Source: Chromera velia (Eukaryota > Sar > Chromeraceae). From it: a stretch of 54,193 nucleotides of DNA. The position numbers were made by a program, and so were the translations under genes. Under the pieces are notes generated by a model. The model was not told the DNA's origin. It made no database searches and saw only the letters and a program-made list of their open reading frames with translations. The stretch spans positions 42,787-96,979 of the forward strand of contig JAHBMJ010001912.1 in assembly GCA_018398765.1 (NCBI GenBank). The letters are read 5' to 3'. Positions 1 to 13,708 of the stretch are shown piece by piece. Each line of letters opens with the position of its first letter. Position 1 is the first letter of the stretch.

Positions 1-297
1 CCCAGTTCTTGCACAGTTGTATGTGTTTTATAATATCTCTTTCTCTTTGTATATGTACGTCTTTTTATTCATCTTTAGTTGTCGGATTATCTGCATGTCT
101 CTCTGTCTGTCTCTCTCTCCTTTGCTCTGTTCATATAGCAAAGGGTTGGGAGAAAGGAAACATATGATGTGCCTAGCACAGAAGACTAGCCAGAAGAGGA
201 AAAGGTCCTGGACTGAAGAAGAAGGAAAGATGAGCTGCCTTTTTCCCTGTGCTTGTGTGTGTTTGAAGTTCTATCTCACTTGCATACATGCATACAG

Positions 298-1171
298 CTC
301 GTGGGGAAGGCCTCCGGACCGTACACTGGTAGTCACGACTTGTGTGGGGTCGGTTGCGATGCTCTTTCTTTTTATCCCTCCGTCTGTTTGATTGTGGCAT
401 GCATTTTGCTCTTTCTGCCTTCGCTTGTTTGTCTGTTCTCTGTTTTCTTTTCCCTTTTTCCTCGCCTTCCTTCCATATCCTCCAATCTATTCCATTCGGT
501 CCAGGACCTCTCTTTCCCTCTGCTACCTTCCATCCTTTCTCCCCACCTTTCTTTCCCTTATGCTCTGCCTTGTCTCTTTCCATTACTCACTTTGGGGCCA
601 CCGTTTTGCCATCTGGGGTGGAATGTGTATGTTTTTTTAGTGGTTTTGTAGTCTTCTTTCTTTTCATCTTTCTTGTTTCCTCGCCTGTCTGTCTGCTTGC
701 TGGCCTGTATATAGGATGGGACAGCACTTACTTCAGGGCATTGACTTCAGGCGGATTGTAGTCGACGGAGTCCACGAGTCGATCGGTAAGCAGACTGTTT
801 GGAATAGCTAATTCTGTTTTAAACATTTCTCTCCTTTCTGTAGTACCTCTTACTGTGTTCAAGGCCGGCTGAATGGATGAATGGATGGACGTTCTCTTCT
901 TTTTGTGCATACAGAGCCGAATCTCTATATTCCTTTGATGACTGGAACGTCCTTTGAGCGGTTTGCCCTCACAAGGGACTTGATGGGCCGTAGACCGCAT
1001 AACAGCCCTGCACTGGGAGTTTCCTTACTGGAACGTGTCCGAACGTCTTGTGAGGAGCTGCGCAGTTCAGAAGCTACAAGATTTGGATCGATCCCCATAC
1101 TAACTGCCCGGGATCACACTGGGAGGCCTGGAATCAGGGGTGTAGAAGGACGAACATGTTCCGCTAAGTAG
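298..1171 (+). CDS. 3' end of an unidentified gene (partial, last exons)
   Basis: Not recognised. The final exon runs from about 914 to the TAG at 1169-1171. It follows an acceptor ending in acag and encodes a stretch beginning EPNLYIPLMTGTSFERFALT and ending VEGRTCSAK. An exon at about 736-785 (GIDFRRIVVDGVHESI) joins it in phase through a gtaagc donor. A possible exon at about 298-329 (SWGRPPDRTL) also joins in phase 0. Earlier exons lie before the window or in the unclear stretch 1-297. No domain or catalytic motif is visible. It reads rightward, toward the convergent ABC-F gene on the other strand. The exon chain is inferred; the last exon is the most secure. Confidence 0.45.
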
Positions 1172-1174
1172 TAA

Positions 1175-1776
1175 ATGAACTCGCCTCTATACGTCTTTGA
1201 TGTGCGATGTAGGGAAAAGCGCTGCAAAGATGAAAAGCCGGTTAGGGAACAGTCACTGTCACAGTGTGAATGGCCTATTCATTATCCTGTCGTATCCTTT
1301 TTGTTCGATGGAGGGGGGTGTTGTTGGGGATATTGGGGGAAGCGGTTCAAACCGAGATGACTATTTAGTTGCTGAGGGTCAGAGTCGAGATCTCGGGGGG
1401 TTCTCTGACCTAAGTGATAGCTCCGTAGTGTCAAAAACAATTAAATGAAACGACAAACGATGGTTGGATAAAGAAAGAGAAGGAGGTTCTTGACACGGGG
1501 TCGGTTTGGTATTCATACCTTCCTTTTGCTTTCTTTTGCTCTCCCTCTCCCTCTCTTCTGGTAAAATTTCATTCTTTCAACTATGATCTGATTCTAAGTC
1601 TAATTCGGAAACGAAAATGACGGACGGCTCGAAAACGGCAAAGGAAAGATAAACAAGCTAGTGAACAAGAGGGGTAAAGGTAGAACAATCACAACAGATA
1701 GAGCCTTCCACGCTTCCTTCATCTTCCTTTTATCGCCCATAACAATTTCTGGTGCTTCCTTACTGCATTATGACAT

Positions 1777-1812
<36 letters not shown>

Positions 1813-4077
1813 TTCCTCCTTTCTTTCTTTACTTCTCTGTCCACTGGCATGACATATGAAAAGCAAAGAAACCAGAATAAACCAAGAGCAACCAAAGTTG
1901 AAAACCAAGCTGGAACAAAAAAGGTGTGCTTCAGAACACCGCATGATGGCCCGCATCTGCTTAATATAATGTGATGAATAGAATGTATGCTCCGATTAAC
2001 CAAATCTGTATAAGGCGCACAAGGCATAATTTGATATAAATGAAACGTTGTGAGTGTACATGTTTAACTTATCAGTCATTAATTAACACTCGAGAGCTTA
2101 TGCACTTCTCAACTTTTAGTCTATCTATCAGTATTTTGTTTCTTTCATTCAAATTAATTCAATTTTATTAAATTTTTTGTTCAATTTAATATTATATATA
2201 GATTGAACTTTGATATTTGTAACAACTTACTCTAGAACTTACTATAAACAATTAATTTATAGTAGTACTAAAATTGGTAGACAAGTCAACAATAATGATA
2301 ATAATGATGATTGGTTCCGTTCCATTACTCAGGCATGTTCTTTTAGATATTTTCTAAGCCTGAGTCTAAACAGAGTGACAGTCAGAGTCTAAAGTTCTAG
2401 CTAAAGTTTAAGTGTTAAATAAAATTCACTTGTGGTTAGATTCTGTTAGAATTCATATATTTTGAACATGCTTGGCTTAGAGTTAGTCAAAAGTACGTGT
2501 ATAGAAAATCTTGAGTCCAAGGCTGTATATAATCAAAATTGATTAAATATAATCACTTTTCTCATAAGTTGATTCCTTATAATTGAATAATATGAATATT
2601 TTGATAATTTTTTATTTTGATTATATGAATATTTTTAATTATATTTGATATCTATTTATAAGTTCACTAACAAAATCAAGTGGCCAAGCTCCTGGCCAAC
2701 AGCCAATCCACCCCTTCTTTCTTGGCTTGAGAGGGGTGGCTGGAAGAGCTCCACCTCTAAAGATTCCAGGCCCTCCCTAGAACCAGGAAGAGGACGGGGA
2801 AGAGGAACTACCAGTGGGCCATATTAAGAGGGGGAAGAGGAGGAAGCAGAGGGGGTGGAGGACTTCAAAACAGGGGAAGAGGCCGGAAAGATAGATTGAG
2901 ATTACTAGCTACGTCAGCCTGGAGATCTACTGAATCAGACCAATGACAAAACTTGAAAACGCCCGCTATCATTGCTACCACATGACTTCAGCAAATGTCT
3001 AAGCTTCGAATAAATCAAATCAGCCCTCAATTGCTATAGTAAGAACGATTGATTCGGCTCTGTTATACTTGAACATTATATGAACAACGATTGCTGCATC
3101 AAATCTACATTTCTAAATTAGTTATGAATCAGTTTACAATCAGTTGATGCAACTTTATAGTTAACGCTTGTTGTTTATGTGCTTTCCTACCTACTTAAGA
3201 ATAACTTTATATAAATTATGCCTTTAACCATAACATTTACATTTCAGCTTATATCACGCACCACATAAAACGTAACATGGCCCTTCGGGCCATGTATATA
3301 TAACAGAGTTATATTAGTTACAGCTAACACCATTATATAAATTTTTATGTTTCAAAAATATGATTCTTAGTAGTCTTTAATCCGTGTTTTGAAGACAATT
3401 ATCACTAATTACAAAGCGATTTTGTCTTGAAGTCATAATTATTCAATTCAAATTGGTCTATACTGGTACCTAGTTTCAATAGCCGAGAAGGTACCTAGTT
3501 TCACTGGTACATACTTTTACATTTATATCTTGTTTGTCTCTACTCAAAGTCTCAAACCTAGAGTTACTTTATCCAAGCTTCTACATTACTTTAACTGAGT
3601 GTTCCAGCCTTAATTGTTTTCATCAATCAGTGAAAACAAACTTTTAGGGTCTATCTCCTTTTAGTTATGCACCCAATATATTTACTATTAGTGTCACGGT
3701 ATTATATCTTGATTATGAGAATTTGAAAGTGATTAATTATGAATAAATATATTTTTTGATTATACAGCTTTGCTCGAGTCTTCTTTTATATGCGCCGGTC
3801 TTTGCGTATATATGCATGTATGCTTATCTCTCTCAAGGTCTCTCTTTTTTTATAACCACCAAGGTTTTTAGCTATAGCTATCAAAAATAAATTTATTCTA
3901 TATAACCAATTATAACCAATTCATCAATTCATGTCAAGAACGGCTACAGATATTAATTAGGATATTAGTTGACTTGGATATCATATGAAATCTCTTTGCA
4001 TTCACCCCTAAAGTCTCGCTCCTCGAAGGTCTCGGGCCATTAGGATACTGCAAGACCTCATTTCCATGTGAATTCTT
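1175..4077. other. Intergenic stretch, mostly AT-rich repeat-like sequence
   Basis: No gene is seen. A (TTTC)n run sits at about 1778-1836. From about 2030 to 4060 the base composition drops sharply to AT-rich with no usable ORF, which suggests old transposon or spacer DNA. Around 2690-2890 is a GC-richer island that, with stops and frameshifts, encodes RG/GGR-rich peptide fragments such as GRGRGRGT and RGGSRGGGG. These resemble the tail of a decayed gag-like or RNA-binding protein. A perfect short hairpin, nine-base arms around a TTC loop (ACATGGCCC/GGGCCATGT), lies at about 3276-3296. Confidence 0.5.
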
Positions 4078-5973
4078 TTAGAGCCACGATGGATATTGGT
4101 CAACAAGCTCCGCCTTTCCAAACATCTCTAGGCGCTCAGCGTACTCAAACCACTTCTCTTCCAATCGGAACAGCTGCAAAACAGAACAGGAGATGACAAC
4201 AAAAAGGAAATTGCAGTAATTGGGGGCGAACACCTTGGGAGAAAGAGACAGACAGGGGATGGGAAGCCTCGGTGAATGGAGCGGGGAAGAAACACAGTTC
4301 GTTACAATCGAACAAAACATGTAGAAGAGTGGGAATGCAGGGAGGAAGGCAAGGAAACTGGCTGTTGAGCATGATACCCGATCTGTTGGCACAATCATAA
4401 CTCCAGTTATATTGCTTTACAGCACAAAAGAGTATTCTCATGATACTCGAGGGAAAAAACAGAAGAAGGGACAGGTGGACGGACAATGGAACAGTTGTCG
4501 CCAAGTTTCTGGTAGAGGGCGTTCAGCTCTCGACCGTGGAGCTCCCCCGATTTGCATTTCTTCTCCATATTTTTCTGCAGGCATTCCGATACAGCAGCAC
4601 TCATATGCGCAAAATAAGGGCTCACTCATTTGTCTTTCATTCGAAACGGAAGAGGACCAATGGAAAAATGAAGCCAAAAGCAGAAGATATCCCGCAGTAT
4701 TCGAATGCCTATGCATTCAAGTTTGTGTGCGTGCGCCCTTTATTGCCTTTTTGAGAGTCCCATTTGGTGCAAGAGAGAGACGATGAGAGACAGGACGAAG
4801 GTCGGAAAGAAGCTGGAGATGGCAACCTGAAAGCGAAGTCTGAGGCCGTGGATTTCGCTTATCCATACGATTGGAATGCGCCCACAGAGAGATGGATTGA
4901 ATGTACACAAAGTGAATGACAAACAAAAGAAAACAAATTCTACGAAGGGCCGAGCCGGGTGGAGGACTGACGGTGCGATTTCGGAGAACTTTGAGCTTTG
5001 AAGAAATTTCGATGAACTCCTTGGTCTCTTTTGGTCTCATTGGTTTGAGATTTTTTTGCTCGGCCTCTTTCTTTGGGATCTGTTTTGCCTCTTCCTTCTC
5101 TCTGTCCTTTTTTGCTTTCTCAAACTCTTGAGTGATCCTCATCTCCTGTTGTTCTCTGAACATTTTTTTGGCTGTTTCCGTATAGATATTTGCTTCTTTT
5201 CTCTTCGTTCTTTCCTCTGCCTCCTGCTGTTTTCGTTTTTCTTCGGCCTCCGCCCTCTCCCTTTCCCGCTGTCTCTTCTCCTCCCTCTCCTTCTCCTTCC
5301 GAGCTAATTCCTCTTTCTCACGCACGAAGTCCATGTAGTCGTCGTATGTGCAGTCGTCATACCGACTCACTTCACCTTCCCCTGCACGAATGATAAGATA
5401 ACCATCACACAAAATGGGTACAAGTGGCAAGAAGTGTTGCCAGTATGAAGATGGGCCTGCCAAAAGCAAGGAAGCAGATCGAAGTGAAAACAGATGAGGG
5501 TTGAATGAACAGAGACGAAAGAAAAGACGGATGGATACTCACGCACTGAGAAACTACAACATAATCGCGGGAGTAAACTGAAAAGAAAAGCAGCAAAGAA
5601 TAAGCACACGTCCTGTGGATACCCCGATGAAGACCCAGACAAACCTTCCAGCGCAAGAAAAGACGATGCCACTCTGTCGACGAATTGCCTGTCGTGGGAT
5701 GAAATCACCAGTGCGCCTTCGAAGGTCTCCAAAAACGCTTCCAAAGCCGTGATTGTGGTCAGGTCCAGGTCGTTTGTGGGTTCGTCCATCAACAGAATGT
5801 TCGGTTTCTGTGCGAGCACCTCCATCAGCTGCAGCCTTCTCTTCTCACCTCCACTCAGAAGGTCGCACCATCCGTACCATCTGCACCCACAGGCAACAAC
5901 AAGTCGAAAGACAAGAGGAGCGGGAAGCCAATCTCATGCACACAGACATACACACACAGACATACACACACAG

Positions 5974-6038
<65 letters not shown>

Positions 6039-6267
6039 CGAGACGAGACGAGACGAGACGAGATGAAACCAGACGAAACGAGACGAGACGAGAGAGATAG
6101 GAAAAGGAAGAGAGAGAAAGACGGAGCGAACGGCGGCGACACACACACACACACATACACACACACACACACACATGCGCAAACACACACACATGCGCAA
6201 ATACACACACATGCGCAAAGACACAGACAGGCACACAGACAGGCACACACACACGCACACAGACAGG

Positions 6268-6334
<67 letters not shown>

Positions 6335-9186
6335 CAATGCTCTTGCCTTTCTTTTCTGGCCCCCACCCTCCCACCTCGCTTCAGGAAAGTTGAAGATTCT
6401 CAACAGGTTTCGAACTCCCGCCTCCCTGTCCATGTCCCCCACACCCGATTCACCCCCCGACTCCGCCAGCGCAACCGCGTTGTTCATGGCCATCTCCACA
6501 GGCACAGATTTGGACATCATGGCTTCATAAGCCAGTGCTCGTTGCCTCTCGTCCATCTCATCAGAGGCACTTGCCTTTAGTGCGCCCTTCAGATAGTCGA
6601 ATACACGTTGATGTGGAAGGTCCTTCTGCTGCTGGGAATAGTACCTGCAGACCCAGCCAGGGAGAGGGGGGGATTGTGCGTCGAGGAGATCACCCAGGTC
6701 CCTTTTCTCACTCTGCCTAAGTACCTGCCTGTCAGCGCAGGAAGGACACTAGAGGAAGAGACGAGAAGAGAGGGAAGGGAGGGAGGTGTATTGGTGTCAC
6801 AGCTTCTTTCTCTGCTGCAAAGAGTCCTGGCAAACAAAGCAAATGGAGTCCACATTCTACTGACTGAGAAAGAAGTTTGAATAGGAGGGAATGCATGGAT
6901 TCTATTCACAAACTGACCCACACGCTCACGCATGTACATTTGTATACAATGTATGCTGGAATTGGACAGAGGGTTAGTCATCAATTCACGACAAGAGCCC
7001 CCCCCCCCCTTCGGACCACCTACCCGACTTGGACCGTCGTTCCCTTCTTGACGCTTCCTGAGTCCAGTTTCTGAAATCCCATAAGGACTTTCAGGAAAGT
7101 GCTCTTGCCAACGCCGTTAGGGCCCACCAGGGCAATCCGGTCGTCCTTCGCAAGAGTGAGGGAGACCTCGTTCAGAATCACCTGCACATACACATAAAAA
7201 GTAAAATTCACAAATTTCAAATCTGAAGGGGAACAGAATTGGATCGATTTGCGTGACAGAAAGCTTTTGAAGAGTCCCCTACAGCGTCCTCTCATGACCC
7301 TTCTACTCTACTTTTGTGTCTGTGGACCCTGCTATTAATATCTCCGTCCCTACCTTCTCATCAAACGCCAGCGAGGCATCCTCTACCTCGATGAGGGTGT
7401 TGCCCAGTCGTTTCGATCCTGTGACAGCAGCTGCCTTGAGGTTCATCTTCCTCTCTTTGGTCTTCATCCTCTGCACGGATGCTTTGACCTGGGCCTTTAG
7501 ATTCTCTACCTCCTCCACCCTCTTCTTGCTGCGGCTCTGCCGGGCTCGGGGCTGACGCTGCAGAGGTAGAAGGAAGGAGAAATCTTTCACAAGTGTGCAA
7601 GTGCAGAGAGACGAAGAAATTACAAGTCCGATGAGAATGAATGAGATCACACACACAGACTCATTCCGCGTCGCCAGTTTTGGGCATGCAGGTCTATCCG
7701 AGAAAGTCCATTGCTTTGGCCGTCTCTTGACGGATTGGAGAGGTCAGGGGACACCCGAAAAAGTGAACAAAAAAGTGAGTGGGTGTGCCCTATTTCGCAT
7801 GGCAACACAGACGTATCAGATTGAAACTGATTTCCCAGTCGCGAGCTGTCAAGCCGAAAAGAAAAGAGAAAGGAGGGGAGCAAGGCTGAACATGAAACTT
7901 CCTTCTTTGTGAGAGGTCGGTCAAAGTAAATCCAACACCCGGCGCTAGTTGACCGACGGACACTCATCCACTGGAGTTCTTTCTTCAACAGCGACTGCTT
8001 CGCTTGGAGTTCCGACGACTCGGCCTCTCGCCGGGTCGCTGCCGTCCGCAAATAGCTGCACGCGAAGTTTGCATGAATCTGTTTCGTGATAGTGGGAAAA
8101 CAGACTGACTGAAAACCAGGTCAGGCAGAGGAATTTGTATTCCACCACTTCATGGACATACAGCCACCCGCGCCCAAATGCGTTTTCTTTCTTTGCAAGG
8201 AGACCCTTGTTTTTTGTGAAATTTCCTCTCCCCCCCTTTTTGGATTATCAATTCTGCTCACTAAGTGACTGACTGACTGACTGACTCATCATAATTTCCC
8301 CTGAAGACCATCAGTCTTCCTTCATCCAGCTCCAAGAGCTCGTCGGCAAGGAAGTTGAGGAACCGGCGATCGTGAGACGCGAACAGAACGGTCGTGTCAT
8401 CTCCCGCGAGCTGGGAAGAAAACACAAAAGACAGAATCTGCTATGAATGACACGGATCGAATCGATCTACCTTTCCTTCTTCTCAGAAAAGCAAGAAAGG
8501 CCTGTCAGATGAATTCTCGAAGAGATGCAGAGGATCCCCCCATACCGTCCGTCTTCCACCAGCTGATTGACAATCAAACAACAAATCAACCGCTAAGTCT
8601 TCTAAGAAATCTATCGAGTATTCAAAAATGACTCAAACAATCAAGCGATGGAACCGACAATCAAGAATTGATCACTACAATGGTCAGGCAAGGGAAAAAA
8701 GAAAGGAGGCCAGAAGAGGCAGCAGAATACAACGCAGAATTCAGCATCTTCTCTTCCACAGTTTGTGGGACTGCAGGGAGGTGTACTGTCAGTAACGGAC
8801 CTGTTCTTGCAGCCACTCGATGCCGAAGACGTCCAGGTGATTCGTTGGTTCGTCCAGCACCAGCACGTCGGGCTTCATCGCCAATGCGGCTGCGAGGGCC
8901 ACTCTCTTCCTCTCTCCTCCGGACAGTTGTCTCACAGGCCTGTCCATCAGGTGTTTAAGGTTCAGCCTGAACAAAACAAGGAAGAAGACACAGACGCAGA
9001 TTGATGGACGGACGAAGATGAAAAAGGCGCGCGGAAAGACAAAAATGCAGGAAGGCACGCAGGCGGACAGACTATATCGTCTTTTCTTCACTTCACTTTT
9101 TCCGAAACGCTTCCTTTCTTTCGGACAGACAGGCAGACAGACAGACAGACTATATGTTTCTTCTTCTTCTCCCTCCTTTTCTTCAT

Positions 9187-9254
<68 letters not shown>

Positions 9255-9406
9255 CACGAACAAGCAGACACAGACAGACAGACAGACAGACACACGAACA
9301 AGCAGACACAGACAGACAGACACAGACGGACAGACAGAGCCGTCCTTTCATTCTCTTATGTTTTCTTCTCTTCTTTTGGCGCGCTCAGGCAGACAGACAC
9401 ACAGGC

Positions 9407-9461
<55 letters not shown>

Positions 9462-11062
9462 TAGACAGACAGACAAACTGAGTGACCATCGGACCAACCG
9501 ACAGCGCGATTTGTGAGTCAGCTTGTGAGTGAGTGAGCGAAGCCCAAATTTAGAGAGAAAAGGTGTACGTGTGAGTCCTTTTTTCCTTTGTCTCACAAAT
9601 GGAGAGAAGAAAAGCCAACGGGTGCTCTTCAAGAACGAACACAGAAAAAAACAGATAAATAGAGAGAAAGGCAAACAGATGAACCAGCAGGCGGAGCAAC
9701 TCACTGCTCGACCATTTTCTCCACCAAGGACTCCCACCCCCACACGTCAAGGTCCTCTGCCCTCACGAGGGCCTTCTCGAGATGGTTCTTTGCAGCCATG
9801 TTGTTGGGAGACTTTGTGGCTTCAGCATTGGCCTTCTCGAGTTCCTTCAGGGCAAGGGAGTGGGGGGACTCTAGGCTGACCTGCAAGGAGAAAGGCCGGC
9901 CACTTGTTTGAAGATCCGTGTACCACGACTGGATAAGAGAGGCGGGCCCGTCCTTCCTTTAGGTTCAACGATTCTTTGGCGGACTGAGGTACCAACTCGG
10001 TCACTTGCGGCCTGGGAACTGGACGAGATTGAGAGATTGCCCGCTTACCTCTCTGTCTCCTTGCCTGCCTGACCACCTGCCCCCCTGTCTGTCTATCTGG
10101 CTGACCACAGTCTCTCTGACGGTCTCTCCGAATGCTTCCAGCTCCGGTTCCTGCTCAACGAAGATGACTGAGGGACTCCCTTGAAACAGGACATCACCCG
10201 AATCCGCTCCTAGGCGACCTGTGTGCAGATGCATGAAACACAAGTGGTATGACAGGTTGATGGCCTGAGTTGTGGTCACGCGGTGGACGAAGGAAGGAGA
10301 TGTAGGAAGACGCACAGGAGGTCGGGTGATAAAACAAACTCATCCACCCACGCAACCAGGCAGGCAGGCTGACCGGAGAGCACCTGCATCAGTGTAGACT
10401 TTCCCGCACCGTTTCTGCCTGCAAGAGGGGGAGGACCGGGCAGCAGTGCAAGGCAGAAAAGAAAAAATAGGGGATCGAAGGGAGGAAATAGGGGTCTCAC
10501 GTGTTTCTTCGGTCGCTAAGACAGCCCTTTCGTTTGCAACGTTTGATGGTCTTTGTGAGCTCTTCAACGCATGCTTCACACAACAAGGCAAGTGGAGCTT
10601 TAATCTCCCATCGACTGTAAATGCACCTGCCTTTTTTTCCCTGTGAGTGACCTTGTACTTTCTCTCTGTGCGAACACCTAGACGGAGAGCGCTTGTGCTG
10701 ACTTTGGCTGGCTGCTAGACGGACCCACCGACGAGTGCAACCTTCTGCCCCCTTTTGAGTGTGTAAGTGAGGCCTTCGAATTGGAAGTTGACACCGTCGT
10801 TGGCCTTCGAGATGTCCCTTGCAAATATGAGGGGGTCCCGATCTTGGAGGTCCACGGCCTGCACTGTTGCCTTCAGTGCTGAGAGTGGATGCAGCCTCAC
10901 CGACGGTGCGGGCCTATGTAAACGGCCTTCGCTGGATCTGAAGCTTTTGGGCGGACTTCGAAGAAAGGCCGAGGGGGAATAGCCAGTTGAGAGCCCGTCT
11001 CCGTCTCCGAGGTGCAGGAGAAACACCAAGAAACAAACGCAAGCACGCATTCTAGCCCCCAT
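4078..11062 (-). CDS. ABC-F family ATPase (EF-3/Uup type), probable plastid-targeted, 14 exons
   Basis: Soluble twin-nucleotide-binding-domain ABC-F ATPase. The family acts on ribosomes and has no membrane domain. Exons in coding order: 11062-10729, 10418-10374, 10218-10106, 9880-9705, 8966-8801, 8410-8286, 8055-7962, 7557-7354, 7181-7024, 6644-6375, 5880-5645, 5381-4972 (or 4990), 4574-4485, 4173-4078. Every phase closes, giving about 838 residues. NBD1: Walker A GRNGAGKS (split by intron 1), Q-loop VEQEPE, signature LSGGERKR, Walker [13 protein letters not shown], switch His in FASHDR. The P-site tRNA-interaction linker reads [22 protein letters not shown]2: [44 protein letters not shown] basic/acidic coiled coil (exon 12) and a Uup-like C-terminal coil follow. 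The N-terminus [18 protein letters not shown] is a signal peptide followed by a Ser/Arg/Pro-rich segment, consistent with a bipartite plastid presequence (inference). The start at 11062 is the first ATG of the open frame. Confidence 0.93.
5938..6332. repeat. Intronic (CA)n/(GA)n/(GAGAC)n microsatellite cluster
   Basis: Compound low-complexity tract inside an intron of the ABC-F gene (between exons at 6375-6644 and 5645-5880): CA repeats, GA repeats, an ACGAG pentamer array at about 6034-6095, then more CA and GA. On the gene's sense strand it is GT/CT-rich. The long ORFs it creates on either strand (poly Cys-Val, Thr-His, Arg-Glu) are artefacts. Confidence 0.9.
9127..9475. repeat. Intronic (CAGA)n microsatellite
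   Basis: Two long CAGA arrays (about 9186-9330 and 9390-9475) separated by ordinary sequence, in the intron between ABC-F exons 4 and 5. Shorter derived units such as gacacacgaacaagcagaca occur twice within the first array. The sense strand of the gene reads (TCTG)n. Confidence 0.9.
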
Positions 11063-12023
11063 CTTTCTCGCCGAACAGCACAATGGAGGAAGGAAAAGAG
11101 GGTGAGCTGCAGCAGGCACTCAAAAATAGGAACGGAGGCAGTGAAAAGGATACCAGTCGGGAGGGTTTGGTGGGGGAGGTTTTCAAGAAGGGAGACGGCA
11201 ATGGTCCATGAACGGAGACGGCCTTCTAAGAGTTCCTCCGGGTATCAGAACAACTAAATCTGAGGTGTTGTTAAAGTAAACAAGAAAGGACTGCGGAATT
11301 CTGGCGAAGTGGACGACCTCGCACTACCGTGACATGGCGGGAGGGAGGCGTACACTGTCTGCATGTCAGAGGCTGTACGCGCGTCGGAGAAGGACTTCAA
11401 CGCGAGGCTTAATTGAAATGGCTTAATTGCATGGAGGCTATGATGGAGCAGCGGCCGGCGTGAAAAACAAAAGTGAAAAAAGCCGTACGTCGCGGAGATC
11501 GGTGACAGGCCGCGGGCTTTTGTGCAATGCATGCGGGGGGGGGGGTCACATCTCTTTAGTGTCTCTCTGGTCCTTTGTCGGGCCAGTATGCATCTGAGTG
11601 GCCGGCGCCTGAGTGCATGGCATCTGCCAAGCATGCATGCACTTCATTTTTTTTTTCGCCCCCCCTCATATAGAGCCCCCTGAAAGAAGCCCTCCATGCA
11701 TTCGCATGCGTTGTTTCAGCTGGGCGTCGTGGGCGACCGTCTCTTGACCGGCCGCTGATTCACCGTTCTCCCAGGCAGATCACATCTCCACAGGTACTCT
11801 TCATCTTCAAGTTTCTTCACGTGCTGAATTGTTCTGTTTTGAGGGCGCATCGACAGTGTGAGTCGTCTTCGGCCTGCAGTGTGTGTGTGCCTTTATTTAC
11901 GTTTTCCTAGCCCGTCTTAATCAATTTACGCAGACTGGCGAGGTGGAAGGAAGAGGGGGCGAGGAGAGGAGGAGAGGCACTGGGCCGCTTTCCATCGACG
12001 GCTCTGTCTGCTCTCTGTAGGCG
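11063..12023. promoter_or_regulatory. Shared head-to-head intergenic (putative bidirectional promoter) with TGCATGCA motifs
   Basis: The 961 bases between the ABC-F start codon (11062, minus) and the plus-strand gene start (12024). ATGCAT/TGCATGC motifs recur at about 11527, 11588, 11629-11640, 11696 and 11703, next to a poly-G run (11534-11545) and a pyrimidine-rich CCCCCCCTC tract (about 11660). A 29-bp element at 11557-11585 recurs upstream of the CCDC81 gene at 54026-54054. No TATA box is evident. TGCATGCA is a known ApiAP2 binding motif in apicomplexans; its role here is inference. Confidence 0.45.
11557..11585 (+). repeat. 29-bp shared intergenic element, copy 1
   Basis: Identical over 29 bases to 54026-54054. 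Core gtctctctggtcctttgtcg. It lies 440 bases upstream of the plus-strand gene starting at 12024 and within a TGCATGC-rich region. Confidence 0.8.
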
Positions 12024-13623
12024 ATGCTGAGCATGAGTGTGTTCATTTTTCTTGTAGCGCTCCTCCCATCAGCGAGCGCTTTCTTCCCCACAAGTCAAAC
12101 ACCATGGCGGTCACCGCAAAAACAACACTTACGGGGGATGCGACGGAGGGGGAGACAGGGGGGGGAGCTGAATATGATTCTTCGTTCAGAGCGATACGTT
12201 GAGGAGCTGAAGAGGCGAGAGAACGACATTCTTTTCAAACCCTTCAGGGAGCATCCCTTGTGTGATCCGTTCGGGAAGAAGCACCTTCCAGAGCACAGCT
12301 TTGTACCAAAAGAGTGAGTCAGTCAGTCAGGGGGCAGTGGTGAGTGTCTCTTCGGACCCCGAGACATGACATGACATAGTGACGAGAGACCAGAGACTGT
12401 TCTTTCCTGTCTTGTCTTCTCTTTACTGCGTCTCCTTGCAGGTCCTTCATCAACAAGCAGGTCATTCCCAAGCTGGCACGACTTCAGTATGAGTTGGACT
12501 CGAACAGAAAGATCACGGGCAAGTCTGAGTGGCTTCTGGATGAGCCCTGGGGGAAAAAGGACTTTTACAAACGGCTGCCAGACATAGAGGTTAGTGGTTT
12601 TGAAGGGCAACAGACGCGTTGCGAGAAAAGAAAATAGGTAGATGCAAAGATGTTTTTCGAAGTGCCGCCTCTTTCTTTGCCGTCTCCCAGTCCGACCACC
12701 TCCGCTTCCACTTCGCCTTTCCCTCTTGTTCATTATCGCTTGTCACTGCCCAGTGGCTTCCCTTGTGTCCGCTCTCCTCTTCCATCCACAGAAAACTTCC
12801 ATGTCCGTTTTCTTCTTTTGATTTTTTCTTCCGATTTGCGGTTTCTTTCTTCTCTCGTGTAGTCTCCTGTCGTTTCTCGTTGTCGTCCATGATCTCCCTC
12901 AGGATGTGAAGCAGCTGTTGGTGGACATCGGTCACATTTTTGAGCTCTTTGACCTCATCTGCACGACTCACGGCGAGTTCGTGCCCATGTGGACTGAGGG
13001 CCCCCGCACGAAGGTGAAGAAGATCCAGGCCGACCTGAAGGCCATCGAGGAGGTCTACGGGGTGCGTGCGTTTGTTGTACTTTGTCTCTGTCTTTCTTGC
13101 ATTCTTTTGCTCTCTTTTTCTGAAGAGAGAATCTCTCTTCCTCCATCATTTGAGATAGCTCTGGAAGAGAGAGAGAGAGAGAGAGTTGAAGCCTCAAAGG
13201 AAAGGGGGAGGCGACAAACCGACCCAGGGTCTGCAGGCAAGAAAGTCACGGACGGAATAGAATGACTTTTCCTCGATGCACAAAGTCACACACGGCCAGA
13301 AGTATGACAAAGGGATGGGAACGTGACAGTATGTCAGCCGGGACAAACAGGAACAAATGAGGGCACAAAGGCTGACAAGTGACAATAAGCTGAACGCAAA
13401 AGTGTAGGGGGGGGGGCAGTGATCGAACCTCATTAGGGGACTGATTTGAAATGAACTTTTTGTTTTTTCTGATCTTTGTCCTTCATCTTCCCTCCTGCCT
13501 GTCCTCTGTCTGTGCAGAAACTACCCGGAACAGGCAGATGGGCTGCCCGGTATGGAAACTTTCTTCTTGGTCTCTCGAGGAATGGGGAACTCGCAAGTCG
13601 GTCTTTCTTTCTTTCTTTTGGTT

Positions 13624-13659
<36 letters not shown>

Positions 13660-13660
13660 T

Positions 13661-13708
<48 letters not shown>

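Noticed and set aside
5845-6556. Long Cys/Val/Ser-rich and Thr/His/Arg-rich ORFs
   Set aside because: They are translations of CA/GA microsatellites within an ABC-F intron. The real exon here is 6644-6375 on the minus strand.
9186-9475. Possible CRISPR-like array
   Set aside because: The units are a 4-bp microsatellite with no unique spacers, in a eukaryotic intron.
9088-9516. Overlapping SVCLSVCLS and DRQTDRQT-type ORFs
   Set aside because: Pure CAGA repeat translation inside an intron.
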